Notes: generated by a model from the sequence alone, not told the origin. 53,792 bases of DNA from DASSFG01 sp035547915 (GCA_035547915.1 DASZTS010000124.1:1-53792), one strand, 5' to 3'; positions 41,365-50,132 are shown, counted from the stretch's first letter. Numbers and translations: made by a program.

Positions 41365-42540
41365 TCAGTCGATTCGGATGCGGGACAATACGAACCGCGG
41401 TGGCTCGGGCAGCGTTAGTTCCATTTCAATCGTTTTCGAATCGCGCTCGATCACGAGCGGTATATGCTCACGGGGATACCAAAAGGCCTTGAACAGCTCA
41501 AACATGCGCGCTTGGTCGGCGTCCTTACCGTCGACTGCCTTGATGATGTCGTTTGCTCGCAGGCCGCACTTTTCCGCCGGCCCGTCTTCGTCGACCGACT
41601 GCACGACCACTTGGCCGTCGATGCGATAAGCGTGCAAGCCACAGCACACGACTGCGTCGCGATGGCCAAAGTTCTTGTTCTTCTTTAGATAGATGACGCA
41701 ATGCGGGAAATCAAAAGTGACATTGAACTGGGTCAGAAAATACAAACCGACGAAGCCTTCGCGGCCATGCTTATGTTCATCCCAAGCTGTGTCGACGAAC
41801 GAAAAGTCGTCTCCGATCGTGAACTTGTTGACCAGGCCATGTCGTACCTCCGCTGTGCCGCTTGCCTCCCAAATGAGGTGCAGTTTGCCAGACTCAACGA
41901 GACTGCCATTGTTGCCAAGCCGTGAAAATGTCTTTGGGAGAATCGACCCGGTGTTCCCCGAATACTTGCCGGTATCGATTGAGCATTGGATTGGTTCTAA
42001 GCCGGGGAACTGTATGGGAACGGTGGGTTTTTGCTGGTCAGCAAAACTTACGACCGTGCCCTCACGTATCGGTTTCTGTAAAAGGCTTAGCTTGCCGTTG
42101 TCGAAATCAAGGTGCATGACGAAGTTGCTCAACACATCCATACCGAGGAAGCCGTCCACCGGGTGGCCGAGTTGCTTTCGGATGGAGTCGAGCGGCAAGC
42201 AGCCGACACGCCCCCGGACAGTGACTGGGATGCGCCCCCAATACATCGAGGGAAACTCGAAGACCGGGACATCGACTGTTCCGTTCGGCGTCTTCGCCGA
42301 CGCCGTTCCCACGGGAGCACCTAGAAGGTGCTTCAATGAAGCATCAACAAGGGTGTCAGTGCAACCGGTAGCGACGGCGAAAGTACAATCCTTGTCGCCA
42401 ATTCTGACCGGAACCAGCAGCATGTCGCCGTCGGTCTGAATGTCGAACTCCTCGAGAACCAGCGACCGATCGACCTCTTGGGCGAGCGTCGGCGATGCGG
42501 GGAGTAGCCAAATGACTACGGCAAGCAGCGAGCCACGCAT
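41365..42540 (-). CDS. Retropepsin/pepsin-like protein with PDZ domain, first catalytic Asp replaced
   Basis: A 391-residue exported protein; the ATG at 42540 gives signal peptide MRGSLLAVVIWLLPASPTLA. Two aspartic-protease-like lobes follow. Lobe 1 has CTFAVATGCTDTLVD, so the DTG site reads A57-T-G59, and VDGFLGMDVLSNFVMHLDF (129-147). Lobe 2 has IQCSIDTGKYSGN with D189-T-G191 and GFVGLYFLTQFNVTFDF. A C-terminal PDZ domain (about 300-375) has SVDEDGPAEKCGLRANDIIK. Family proteins of this layout are secreted peptidases. With one catalytic Asp lost the enzyme may be inactive, act as a homodimer through the intact lobe, or serve in binding. It is 103 bp upstream of the array member at 42644 stop side and shares its strand. 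Confidence 0.8.
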   Translation of the reverse strand: MRGSLLAVVIWLLPASPTLAQEVDRSLVLEEFDIQTDGDMLLVPVRIGDKDCTFAVATGCTDTLVDASLKHLLGAPVGTASAKTPNGTVDVPVFEFPSMYWGRIPVTVRGRVGCLPLDSIRKQLGHPVDGFLGMDVLSNFVMHLDFDNGKLSLLQKPIREGTVVSFADQQKPTVPIQFPGLEPIQCSIDTGKYSGNTGSILPKTFSRLGNNGSLVESGKLHLIWEASGTAEVRHGLVNKFTIGDDFSFVDTAWDEHKHGREGFVGLYFLTQFNVTFDFPHCVIYLKKNKNFGHRDAVVCCGLHAYRIDGQVVVQSVDEDGPAEKCGLRANDIIKAVDGKDADQARMFELFKAFWYPREHIPLVIERDSKTIEMELTLPEPPRFVLSRIRID

Positions 42541-42643
42541 GAGCTGATTCCTTTCAAAGCGAGGAGTTCCGACGATTATCGACGGTCCGCCCCGTGGCGG
42601 GAATAGCAATGCGGCGAACCTATCAATCAGCCGTTCCGGTCGC

Positions 42644-43204
42644 TCAACGGGGCTGCGGCCCAAATGGCAAGGAAGGTCGTGCGTCTGAATGGATCATGCA
42701 CCCCGGCAGTGCTTTCTGGAGTCGGGCGACACCGTCGCGCGCGACCTGAGTGCGGATGAGCCAAAGGATTCGCAGGTTCCTCAGACCTCTGAGATGCGCC
42801 AAGCCGGCATCGGTGACACGAGTGTCATTGAGCCCAAGCTCTTCGAGATGCGTCAGTCCTTGTAAGTGAACCAACCCAGCGTCCGTAATCAGGGGGTCAT
42901 CAAGCCAGAGGCGCCGAAGTCTGGGCAGTGCTTCCAAATGGGGCAACGTGGCGTGCGTGACTCGGGTGCGGCGGCCGAGCAAAACCGTGTCGACGTCGTC
43001 AAAGTAATCCTGCGGCAGCCACCGCCGCAGAAAAGTCTCGGCGGCCGGTGCGTCGTTCGACACGTATTCGACCTTTCCGCCTACAGCTTGAATCGCCGTC
43101 ACCGCCCGCCGCTGCCGCTCGGCCGGAACGACCCACGCGCTCAAGGCGATGCACAATACGGTCACGACCGTCAGCATCAGGCGAATAGAGAATTGCTTGG
43201 GCAT
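42644..43204 (-). CDS. Array LRR protein 4 (anchor + 3 LRRs)
   Basis: A 186-residue member starting at the family ATG 43204 (MPKQFSIRLMLTVVTVLCI); six codons upstream also read in frame. It continues PAERQRRAVTAIQAVGGKV, linker TFLRRWLPQDYFDDV, three LRRs (VTHATLPHLEALPRLRRLWL, ITDAGLVHLQGLTHLEELGL, VTDAGLAHLRGLRNLRILWL) and cap VARDGVARLQKALPGCMI, then a 15-residue tail. Its layout matches members 2 and 7 closely, forming a short-LRR subgroup. Confidence 0.83.
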   Translation of the reverse strand: MPKQFSIRLMLTVVTVLCIALSAWVVPAERQRRAVTAIQAVGGKVEYVSNDAPAAETFLRRWLPQDYFDDVDTVLLGRRTRVTHATLPHLEALPRLRRLWLDDPLITDAGLVHLQGLTHLEELGLNDTRVTDAGLAHLRGLRNLRILWLIRTQVARDGVARLQKALPGCMIHSDARPSLPFGPQPR

Positions 43205-43284
43205 GCCGTCAGGATATGCCAAGGATGGGAAAGGAAAGGATGGCAGGCGCTGCTAGCCGGCTGCAGACTGGGGGCGTTGCGGGG

Positions 43285-43614
43285 TTATTTTCTCCTGCAA
43301 ATGACAACCAAAAAAGGGGCTGTAATTGCCAGAGTGAGCAATTCGCCCAGAAGGAAGTATTGGCCCAATTCGCCATAGGCGAGCGGAGTCATAAACCAGA
43401 TTGCGGCCACTGCAATAGCGATGAAAAGGACCTTGAGCGAAAAGACCGGACGGCCGCCCAACGCGATTAGTACCAAAGCCATCAAAACGAGGACGATCAC
43501 GGTGAGGCTGGCGAAGGCCGCGCGCGTTGCAGCAGGCACGATCGACGCCAGGCCTCCTGCCAAGCCGGCGGCGGTCAGGATAAGGGCGGCGAGGGCGAAC
43601 TCGGGGCGACTCAT
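43285..43614 (-). CDS. Small membrane protein, about four helices
   Basis: A protein of about 109 residues from the ATG at 43614 (MSRPEFALAALILTAAGLAG); eight further codons upstream are in frame. Four hydrophobic segments fit about residues 7-25, 35-55, 60-80 and 88-105, the last ending in a basic VICRRK. I do not recognise the family. It lies between LRR members 4 and 5 and is probably co-transcribed with them: the stop of member 5 is at 43645, about 30 bp away. Confidence 0.6.
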   Translation of the reverse strand: MSRPEFALAALILTAAGLAGGLASIVPAATRAAFASLTVIVLVLMALVLIALGGRPVFSLKVLFIAIAVAAIWFMTPLAYGELGQYFLLGELLTLAITAPFLVVICRRK

Positions 43615-43644
43615 GGGAGCCTGCGGCTCAAAGGGCAAAGAGAA

Positions 43645-44592
43645 TCATGGGCCCGCCGAAATCACGCACTTCGGCAAAGCCTCTTGGAGTCGTGCAATTC
43701 CGTCGCCCGTGACCTTCGTGCCGTCAAGGGAAAGCAATTCTAACTCCGTCAGCCCTTGTAAATGAACCAGACCGGCGTCCGTGACCTGTGTGTCAGCGAG
43801 ATCGAGTTCTTTCAGTCCATGCAGACAAACCAAGCCGGCATCTGTGACCTGAGTCTCGCGAAGGCCAAGGTATCGCAGGCCCGTCAGCCGTTGCAGATGA
43901 ACCAACCCGGCATCCGTCACCAGTGTCTTGCGGAGCCAAAGCCATTCCAGGCTCGTCAGCCGTCGCAGGTGAGCCAACCCGGCGTCCGTGACCCGAGTAT
44001 TGTTGAGCCGGAGCATTTGCAACTCCGTCAGCCCTTGGAGGTGAGCCAACCCAGCGTCCGTGACCTGAGTATTGCCGAGCCAGAGCGCTTGCAGCTTCGT
44101 CAGCCCTCGGAGGTGAGCCAATCCGGCGTCCGCGACCCGCGTCTTATGGAGCTGAAGCCATTGCAGCTTCGTCAGCCCGTGGAGATGAACCAGCCCGGCA
44201 TCGCTGATCAGCGTGCCGTCGAGCACGAGCGCTTCCAGGTCCCTCAGCCCTGCTAGATGAACCAACCCGGCATCCGTGATCTGGGTTTTATCTAGGCGAA
44301 GGCGTCGGAGCTTCGCCAATGCTTGCACGTGAGCCAACACGTCGTCCGTGGCCTGAGTTTCGTTAAGCCAAAGGTCCTCGACGTCGTCAAAGTACTCTCG
44401 CGGAAGCCACCGTCGCAGAAATGTCTCGCTTTCCTTTGGCTCACGCGAGACGTAGCGCACCCTTCCACCGACTGCCTCGATCGCCTTCACCGCGCGCCGC
44501 TGCCGCTCGGCCGCACCCCCCCACGCGCCCAAGGCGATGCACAATACGGTCACGACCGTCAGCATCAGGCGAATAGAGAATTGCTTGGGCAT
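43645..44592 (-). CDS. Array LRR protein 5 (anchor + 9 LRRs)
   Basis: A 315-residue member: anchor MPKQFSIRLMLTVVTVLCI, AAERQRRAVKAIEAVGGRV, linker TFLRRWLPREYFDDV, nine LRRs and cap VTGDGIARLQEALPKCVI. The first LRR is again diverged (ATDDVLAHVQALAKLRRLRL). The eighth repeat has 21 residues (VTDAGLVCLHGLKELDLADT), as if 9 bp were lost. The leader before its ATG differs from the GTTAGGCTGACGGC type of other members. It faces the plus-strand LRR gene across 201 bp, where no other gene is seen. Confidence 0.85.
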   Translation of the reverse strand: MPKQFSIRLMLTVVTVLCIALGAWGGAAERQRRAVKAIEAVGGRVRYVSREPKESETFLRRWLPREYFDDVEDLWLNETQATDDVLAHVQALAKLRRLRLDKTQITDAGLVHLAGLRDLEALVLDGTLISDAGLVHLHGLTKLQWLQLHKTRVADAGLAHLRGLTKLQALWLGNTQVTDAGLAHLQGLTELQMLRLNNTRVTDAGLAHLRRLTSLEWLWLRKTLVTDAGLVHLQRLTGLRYLGLRETQVTDAGLVCLHGLKELDLADTQVTDAGLVHLQGLTELELLSLDGTKVTGDGIARLQEALPKCVISAGP

Positions 44593-44793
44593 GTTCTTAC
44601 GTTAGCGGCTCTATAGAATGCGGGCCACCCGGTGCCGAATCGTAGCACGCCGCTCCAAACTTGCCGCGAGTTGCACTACGGACTACGCTGGTGCCGGCCG
44701 GGCCACGCGCGTCGCCGGGCAGTCGTCGTTCGCTGAGACTCGATCGCGAACGCCGAGCACGCCGTATCAGTCGTACGCTGAATAGAGGGCACC

Positions 44794-46419
44794 ATGAAGT
44801 CTCATGTCTTGGCGCGGCGCGTATTGTTGTCGGGCATCATGTTGGTGCGAGCAACGAACGTCGCGGCCGGCGCCGATCGGCAGTCCGTGATCGATCGCGT
44901 CAATCAACTCGGGGGCAGCGTCGAGCTCAATGCCAAGCTCGAGGGCAAACCGATCGTCAGGATCGATCTCGGCAATACCTCGACCGGCGACGACGATCTG
45001 AAAGTTGTGCTAGCAAAGCCGCTCAAGCAGCTCCGCTGGCTCAACCTGTGGCGCACCCACGTCACGAGCGCCGGGCTGGTGCATCTCGAAGGGTTGGCCG
45101 ATCTCGCCTGGCTCGATCTCGGCGGCACGCGCGTCGGCGATGAGGGCCTGGCACACGTCGGCCGTTTGTCGAAGTTGGAGACACTCATCCTCCACAAGAC
45201 GCGCGTCACCGACGCCGGGCTCAAGCATTTGCAGGGACTGACCGGCCTCAACGAGCTGGCGCTCTCGGAGTCTCCGATCAATGGCAACGGCCTCGAAAGC
45301 CTCAGCGGCCTGAAGGACTTGAAGATCCTGCACCTGTCTCGCACGCGCCTGGCAGACGACGCCGTCGAGCACCTCAGCAAACTCACCAGCCTCGAAACGC
45401 TCGACGTGGGCGTCACGCACCTCACCGACGCGGCGCTCGTCCACTTCCAGCCGCTGACAAACCTGCGGACGCTCGTGCTGAAACACACGGCCATCACGGG
45501 CAGCGACCTGGGGCGGCTCGCGAAACTCAAGAAGCTCAAGTCGCTCGACCTCGCCTCCACGCGACTCGACGCCGACGGCCTCAAAAACGTCCGATCGCTC
45601 GGCAGTGTGCAGCAACTCTATCTGGCCGATACGGCGATCGACGACGAGAGCTTGGCCGCCCTGGCCAGGCTCGGCAAGCTGCGGCTGCTCGACCTCGCGC
45701 TGACCGCCATCGGCGACGCCGGGCTGGCGAATCTCGACAAGTGCGCCGGCCTGGAGCATCTGTACCTGGCGGGCAGCCGGGTGGGCGACGCGGGGCTCGC
45801 GGGGCTGGTCGGCATGCCGTATCTACAGACGCTCGTTCTGACGGGTTGCGAAGTGAGCGACGCGGGGCTGCCGCACCTCGCCGGGCTGAAGCATCTGCAA
45901 CACCTCGAATTGCAACAGACCCGCGTCCGGGGCGCCGGGTTGAAGGCACTCGCGGGGCTCGCACAGCTCGAGCTCCTCGATGTGACCGATTCCGCGTTCG
46001 ACGACGAAGGCCTGTCGCACGTCAAGTCGCTCACCGGCCTCGTCGAGCTGAGCCTGTCGCACACGAGCGTGGGCGACGCGCAGTTGGGGTCGCTGCGACC
46101 GCTCAAGAAGCTCGAATCGCTCCACCTCGCCGGCACGCGCGTGACGGACGCCGGCCTGGCCGAGATCGGCCAGCTCTCGACATTGCGCGCCTTGACGTTG
46201 ACCGGCAACGAGATCGGCGACGCCGGCCTGGCGCATCTCAAGGGTCTGGAGCGGCTCGAGGCGCTGTCGTTGCAGAACACGCGCGTCACCGACGCCGGCC
46301 TGAAAGAGCTGGCCGAACTCAAGCTCCTCTCCACGCTGAGCGTGGGCGCGACTCACGTCACCGACGCTGGCGTCGAAGCCCTGCAAGAGAAGCTGCCGCA
46401 CCTGCACGTCGTGCGATGA
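44794..46419 (+). CDS. Secreted long LRR protein, separate subfamily
   Basis: A 541-residue protein with a signal peptide (about 1-26, basic start then RVLLSGIMLVRATNVAAGA). The array anchor and the WLPxDYFD linker are absent. After a short segment VIDRVNQLGGSVELNAKLEG, about 19-20 repeats of 24 residues fill the protein (for example VTSAGLVHLEGLADLAWLDL, VTDAGLKHLQGLTGLNELAL, VRGAGLKALAGLAQLELLDV), closing with VTDAGVEALQEKLPHLHVV. The QLGGSVEL segment echoes the array family, so the two are distant relatives. It is on the opposite strand and has no partner. Likely a periplasmic or surface binding protein. Confidence 0.86.
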   Translation: MKSHVLARRVLLSGIMLVRATNVAAGADRQSVIDRVNQLGGSVELNAKLEGKPIVRIDLGNTSTGDDDLKVVLAKPLKQLRWLNLWRTHVTSAGLVHLEGLADLAWLDLGGTRVGDEGLAHVGRLSKLETLILHKTRVTDAGLKHLQGLTGLNELALSESPINGNGLESLSGLKDLKILHLSRTRLADDAVEHLSKLTSLETLDVGVTHLTDAALVHFQPLTNLRTLVLKHTAITGSDLGRLAKLKKLKSLDLASTRLDADGLKNVRSLGSVQQLYLADTAIDDESLAALARLGKLRLLDLALTAIGDAGLANLDKCAGLEHLYLAGSRVGDAGLAGLVGMPYLQTLVLTGCEVSDAGLPHLAGLKHLQHLELQQTRVRGAGLKALAGLAQLELLDVTDSAFDDEGLSHVKSLTGLVELSLSHTSVGDAQLGSLRPLKKLESLHLAGTRVTDAGLAEIGQLSTLRALTLTGNEIGDAGLAHLKGLERLEALSLQNTRVTDAGLKELAELKLLSTLSVGATHVTDAGVEALQEKLPHLHVVR

Positions 46420-46472
46420 GAGCGGCTGACCGAATCCGAAAGCTGGGACGGCTTCGGTTTCGTCGGCTGCTC

Positions 46473-47282
46473 CTATTGCTTTTCCGGCGCGCCGGCACCG
46501 GGCAGGCTGGCTTGATGGACCAGGCCCTTGAGGAACTTGCTGGCGGCGATGTATTCGTTCGGCGAGAACTGGGCGATCTCGGAATGCAGTTGATCGCTCA
46601 TGTCTTCGGCGGCCTGTTCGATGTCGCGGTAGTTCTGCGTGCCCAGACCCGATCCGTGCGGGTCGTCGGCCGCCTTACGGAAGAACCCTTCGAGCTTGGT
46701 GCGGCCGTCGTCGAACTCCGCACGATGGAACAGCTCCGGCCACCGGATGGCCCCTGCCGCATCGACGACATCCTTGGCCGGCGCCGGTGCCGGCAACCTC
46801 GCGTGGCCGAAGGCCGCCAGCTCCTCGGGGGTGGCGTGGGGGTGTCGCGCCGCCAGGGCGGCGTGGTACCTGGCGTACTGATCCCGCTGGTTGAGCCACG
46901 TTTCGGCGCGCCATTCCTTTTCCATCTTCGCCCCCTGATAGGCCAACTGGTAGTTGGTCGCCGGGTCAGTGGGCACCTGGACGCCGTTGACGATGACGGT
47001 GCCGAAGCCATAGCGGTTGTCGGGGCCGACGAAGCCCCGTGTCGCGGAATAGCCGTCGTAGTAGCCGTGCTGGTATTCGGAGTGGTGAAAGTTCGGGCTG
47101 GGGAGGCTCCAGTTATTCTGCCGCGCATCGTTCATGCCGGCGATCCAGCCGTCATGGTGACCGCTGCCGTAGTGCGGATTCTGGCCGCTGGGTTGCAAGG
47201 GCATCCGACCGATGCCCTGCGCCATCGCGGCGGCCGTAATACCGACAACCTGCGCCAACGCCAACAAGAACCGCCCTTTCAT
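46473..47282 (-). CDS. Secreted hypothetical protein
   Basis: A 269-residue protein from the ATG at 47282, giving a signal peptide (MKGRFLLALAQVVGITAAAM, cleaved near AQG). A Tyr/His/Gly-rich segment follows (HYGSGHHDGWIAGMND, HSEYQHGYYDGYSAT), then a helical region rich in charged residues (AKMEKEWRAETWLNQRDQYA, HATPEELAAFGHARL) to the C-terminus. I do not recognise the family. It is convergent with the long LRR gene (stops about 50 bp apart) and lies on the array strand. Confidence 0.68.
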   Translation of the reverse strand: MKGRFLLALAQVVGITAAAMAQGIGRMPLQPSGQNPHYGSGHHDGWIAGMNDARQNNWSLPSPNFHHSEYQHGYYDGYSATRGFVGPDNRYGFGTVIVNGVQVPTDPATNYQLAYQGAKMEKEWRAETWLNQRDQYARYHAALAARHPHATPEELAAFGHARLPAPAPAKDVVDAAGAIRWPELFHRAEFDDGRTKLEGFFRKAADDPHGSGLGTQNYRDIEQAAEDMSDQLHSEIAQFSPNEYIAASKFLKGLVHQASLPGAGAPEKQ

Positions 47283-47421
47283 CGAACGAGCCCTCCCCAG
47301 TTCATGCCTTTCGGTCGCTGACCGACGCGCCACTCGCCCTCGCGGTCGCAACATGCCGACGATCGGCGAGGTCGACGGATAGCTATGCATAATAGCAGAC
47401 GCTCAGGCGGCTCGCGCTTCT

Positions 47422-47478
47422 TCAACCGCCGTTGGTCACGGCCGCCAGCATCAGGCGAAGCGAGAATTGCTTGGGCAT
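47422..47478 (-). pseudogene. Truncated 5' end of an array LRR gene
   Basis: From an ATG at 47478 the minus strand reads MPKQFSLRLMLAAVTNGG then stop. This is the family anchor cut after 15 codons. It begins 9 bp after the stop of array member 7, with a leader (GGTAGCCTATCAGCATG) related to the family leader. It is a relic of an unequal duplication or deletion. Confidence 0.75.
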
Positions 47479-47487
47479 GCTGATAGG

Positions 47488-48072
47488 CTACCGCCCTTTT
47501 CCGATCCGGGCAAGCAGACCGTCGAGTGAGATTCGGCACTTCGGCAATGTCTTCTGGAGGCGGGCAACTCCGTCCTCCGTGGCCTGAGTACGGTAGAGCG
47601 AGAGGTTCGTCAGGCTCGTGAGCGCTTGCAGGTGGACCAGTCCGGCATCCGTCACCTGAGTGTTGTCGAGCCAGAGCCATCGCAGCTTCGTCAGACCTTG
47701 GAGATGAACCAATCCGGCATCCGTGATCCGAGTGTAATTAAGCGGAAGCCGTCGAAGTTTCCTCAGTGGTTCCAAGTGGGTCAACACGTCGTCCGTGATC
47801 CGCATGGTGTCCAGCAAATCAGAACTGCTGGTGAGCCTAACACCGCAGACGTCGTCAAAGTAATCCCGCGGAAGCCGCCGCCGCAGCAAAGCTATGGGGA
47901 ACGTCTCGCCCGCCACTGAATCACGTGAGACGTAGCGTACTCCTCCACCGGCTGCCTCAATCGCCGCCACCGCCCGCCTCTGCCGTTCGGCCGGAACGAT
48001 CCACACGCCCAAGGCGACGCACACCGCGGTCACGACCGTCAGCATCAGGCGAAGCGAGAATTGCTTGGGCAT
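47488..48072 (-). CDS. Array LRR protein 7 (anchor + 3 LRRs)
   Basis: A 194-residue member using the family ATG at 48072, seven codons inside the longer frame. Anchor MPKQFSLRLMLTVVTAVCV, PAERQRRAVAAIEAAGGGV, linker LLRRRLPRDYFDDV, a diverged first repeat (ITDDVLTHLEPLRKLRRLPL), two standard LRRs and cap ATEDGVARLQKTLPKCRI. Its ATG overlaps the TAA of member 8 (TAATG), so the two are translationally coupled, an arrangement that would keep the paralogues co-expressed. Confidence 0.83.
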   Translation of the reverse strand: MPKQFSLRLMLTVVTAVCVALGVWIVPAERQRRAVAAIEAAGGGVRYVSRDSVAGETFPIALLRRRLPRDYFDDVCGVRLTSSSDLLDTMRITDDVLTHLEPLRKLRRLPLNYTRITDAGLVHLQGLTKLRWLWLDNTQVTDAGLVHLQALTSLTNLSLYRTQATEDGVARLQKTLPKCRISLDGLLARIGKGR

Positions 48073-49031
48073 TACCACCAATTGAGTCGGCATTTCGGTA
48101 ACGTTCTACGAATTTGGGCAAACCCGGCATCCGAGACCTGGGTGCCGTTGAGCCAAAGCTCTTGCAGGCTTGTGAGTCCTTGCAGGTGGACCAACCCGGC
48201 ATCGGTGACATGCGTGTCGCTGAGCCAAAGATTTTCGAGGCTTGTCAGACCTCGCAGGTGAGCCAACCCGGCATCCGAGACCCGAGAGTATCCAAGATCG
48301 AGCCGTTCCAGACTCGTCAGCCGTCGCAGGTGAACCAGGCCGGCATCGGTGACCCGAGTGCCGCCGAGATAGAGTGTGCGCAGGCTTGTCAGTCCTCGCA
48401 GGTGAGCCAACCCAGCATCCGTGACCCGAGTGTTTCCGAGATCGAGCCATCGCAGGTTCGTCAGTCCTTGCAGGTGAACCAACCCGGCATCGGCGACCTG
48501 GGTGCCGTCGAGATCGAGATGTTCCAGACTCGTCATCCGTCGCAGGTGAGCCAGTCCGCCATCCGTGACCTGCGTGTCGCTGAGTCCGAGTTCCACCAGG
48601 CTCGTCAGTTCTTCCAGGTGAGCGAGTCCGGCATCGGTGACCTGGGTATAGTTGAGATGGAGCCATTTCAGGTTCGTCAGTCCTTGCAGATGAGCCAACC
48701 CGCCGCCCGTGACGTGATTGCGGTCGAGATAGAGCCCCTGCACGCTGGTCAGCCCTTTCAGGGGAGCGAGCCCTGCATCCGTGACCGGACGGTTGGGGAA
48801 ATTGACCTCGGCGATTTCGTCGAAATACTCCGGCGGAAACCACCGCCGCAGAAAGGTTACGGCAGCCGGCTCGTCGCTCATCGATGGCCAAAGGCTCACC
48901 TCCCCATCCACCGCTTCGATGGCGGCCACCGCCCGCCGTTGCCGCTCACGCGGCGCGATCCACATGCCCAGGGCGACGCACAAGGCGGTCACGACCGCCA
49001 GCATCAGGCGCAGGGAGATTTGCTTGCGCAT
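48072..49031 (-). CDS. Array LRR protein 8 (anchor + 9 LRRs)
   Basis: A 319-residue member: MRKQISLRLMLAVVTALCV, APRERQRRAVAAIEAVDGEV, linker TFLRRWFPPEYFDEI, nine very regular LRRs (VTDAGLAHLRGLTSLRTLYL is close to the array consensus) and cap VSDAGFAQIRRTLPKCRL. Repeats 2-9 are alike at the DNA level too, with a 72-bp period, so the copy number could change by slippage or recombination. The upstream side keeps a relic of a small gene ending in TGATG with this start codon, so it was once coupled to a membrane-protein gene as member 9 is. Confidence 0.86.
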   Translation of the reverse strand: MRKQISLRLMLAVVTALCVALGMWIAPRERQRRAVAAIEAVDGEVSLWPSMSDEPAAVTFLRRWFPPEYFDEIAEVNFPNRPVTDAGLAPLKGLTSVQGLYLDRNHVTGGGLAHLQGLTNLKWLHLNYTQVTDAGLAHLEELTSLVELGLSDTQVTDGGLAHLRRMTSLEHLDLDGTQVADAGLVHLQGLTNLRWLDLGNTRVTDAGLAHLRGLTSLRTLYLGGTRVTDAGLVHLRRLTSLERLDLGYSRVSDAGLAHLRGLTSLENLWLSDTHVTDAGLVHLQGLTSLQELWLNGTQVSDAGFAQIRRTLPKCRLNWW

Positions 49032-49032
49032 C

Positions 49033-49154
49033 AGGGCTCCGGCGGCTTTGGCCAGATATGATCCAATGGATCAGGAGGCGACAAGCCACCCGCGGAAGAC
49101 GCTGAACGCCAGCGAACCGCACAGAAGCGTCTTCAAACGGAATCGAAATCGCAT
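49033..49154 (-). pseudogene. Frameshifted relic of a small anchor protein before LRR member 8
   Basis: From the ATG at 49154 the frame gives MRFRFRLKTLLCGSLAF and ends at 49071. A second frame ends ...LDHIWPKPPEP with a TGA at 49033 (approximate) overlapping the ATG of member 8 as TGATG. The intact small gene at 50132-50521 has the same end (LIWPRSPET, TGATG). The leader CGATAGCCTGATGGCATG also matches the family. I read this as a decayed copy of that gene. Confidence 0.45.
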
Positions 49155-49196
49155 GCCATCAGGCTATCGGCCCTTGCCGAGCGTGGCGAGGCCAAC

Positions 49197-49219
49197 AAAA
49201 AACCCCGTCGCAGCCGGGG
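49197..49219 (-). terminator. Minus-strand rho-independent terminator candidate
   Basis: On the minus strand CCCCGGCTGCGACGGGG can fold with a 5-bp CCCCG/CGGGG stem, followed by TTTTTTG. It lies about 220 bp beyond the stop of LRR member 9, and could end that transcript. The remaining bases 49220-49436 show no gene. Confidence 0.5.
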
Positions 49220-49436
49220 CAGGTAGCTGGACGGGGCGTTTGACGGTTTGGGCCGTCAGTTCCTAAGCATAACAGACCGCCGGCGACTTTCAAGAAAAAA
49301 ATCCGATCTCAAGTCGGGAAATCTTGTCCGGGAATCTTGAGCGGGGCAGATTCAGCGAGTCCCCGGCCGAAAATCCGGGTGGCTTGGCCGAGAGGTGAGG
49401 GCCCGTTGCTCAGAAGGATGCCCGGCGTGAACGCGC

Positions 49437-50132
49437 CTATTGCGGGCTCCTCGGTTTGCGGCGGCGGGGCGATTTCGTTCTGGGGAGAGGGAAGGTTAGC
49501 CGTTGCGTAGACAGATTGATTTGGCAATTCGGCAACGCCTTCTGGAGTCGGGCACTCCCCTCGCCCGTGACCCGACTATCGCCGAGATCGAGTGCGCGCA
49601 GGTTCGTCAGCCCGCACAGATGATCCAATCCGGCATCACCGACCTGGGTATTTCTAAGGTAAATCGCTTCCAGCCTGGTCAGTCCTTGCAGATGGGCCAA
49701 CCCGGCATCGGTGACCTGTGTGTCGCTGAGCGAAAGAACTTCCAGGTCCGTCAGACGTTCGAGATGGACCAGCCCCTCATCCGTGATCCGAGCGTTATCG
49801 AGCAGGAGCCAGCGAAGCCTGCTCAGCGGTTCCATCTGGGCCAACAGCTCGTCGGTGACCCGGGTTTCGTCGACCAAGGATGCGTGATTGCTGGTGAGGC
49901 GGACATCCCAGACCTCGTCGAAGTAATCCGCCGGGAGCCACCGTCGCAGAAGGGTTATCGGGAACGTCTCACTTGCCGTCTGCTCATGCCAGACGCCTGT
50001 CTCTCCGCCGACAGCCTGGATCGCCTGCACCGCTCGTCGCCGCCGCTCGACCGGCATCATCGATGCACCCAAGGCGATGCACGCCACGGTCACGGCGACC
50101 AGCACCAGGCGCAGTGAGAAATGCTTGGGCAT
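49437..50132 (-). CDS. Array LRR protein 9 (anchor + 4 LRRs)
   Basis: A 231-residue member from the ATG at 50132 (MPKHFSLRLVLVAVTVACI); a longer frame runs into the upstream gene and is rejected. It has PVERRRRAVQAIQAVGGE, linker TLLRRWLPADYFDEV, a diverged first repeat (VTDELLAQMEPLSRLRWLLL), three more LRRs and cap VTGEGSARLQKALPNCQI, then a basic Pro/Arg-rich tail not found in the others. Its ATG overlaps the TGA of the small membrane-protein gene (TGATG). Confidence 0.83.
   Translation of the reverse strand: MPKHFSLRLVLVAVTVACIALGASMMPVERRRRAVQAIQAVGGETGVWHEQTASETFPITLLRRWLPADYFDEVWDVRLTSNHASLVDETRVTDELLAQMEPLSRLRWLLLDNARITDEGLVHLERLTDLEVLSLSDTQVTDAGLAHLQGLTRLEAIYLRNTQVGDAGLDHLCGLTNLRALDLGDSRVTGEGSARLQKALPNCQINLSTQRLTFPLPRTKSPRRRKPRSPQ

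Noticed and set aside
43762..44256. Plus-strand repetitive ORFs opposite the LRR genes (QPSQVSQPGVRDP-type repeats)
   Set aside because: They are the antisense of the 72-bp LRR units and have no independent features.
37600..50000. Regular 72-bp DNA repeats that might suggest a CRISPR or tandem satellite
   Set aside because: The period equals one 24-residue LRR, frames are open and the units vary as protein repeats do. There are no spacers or cas genes.
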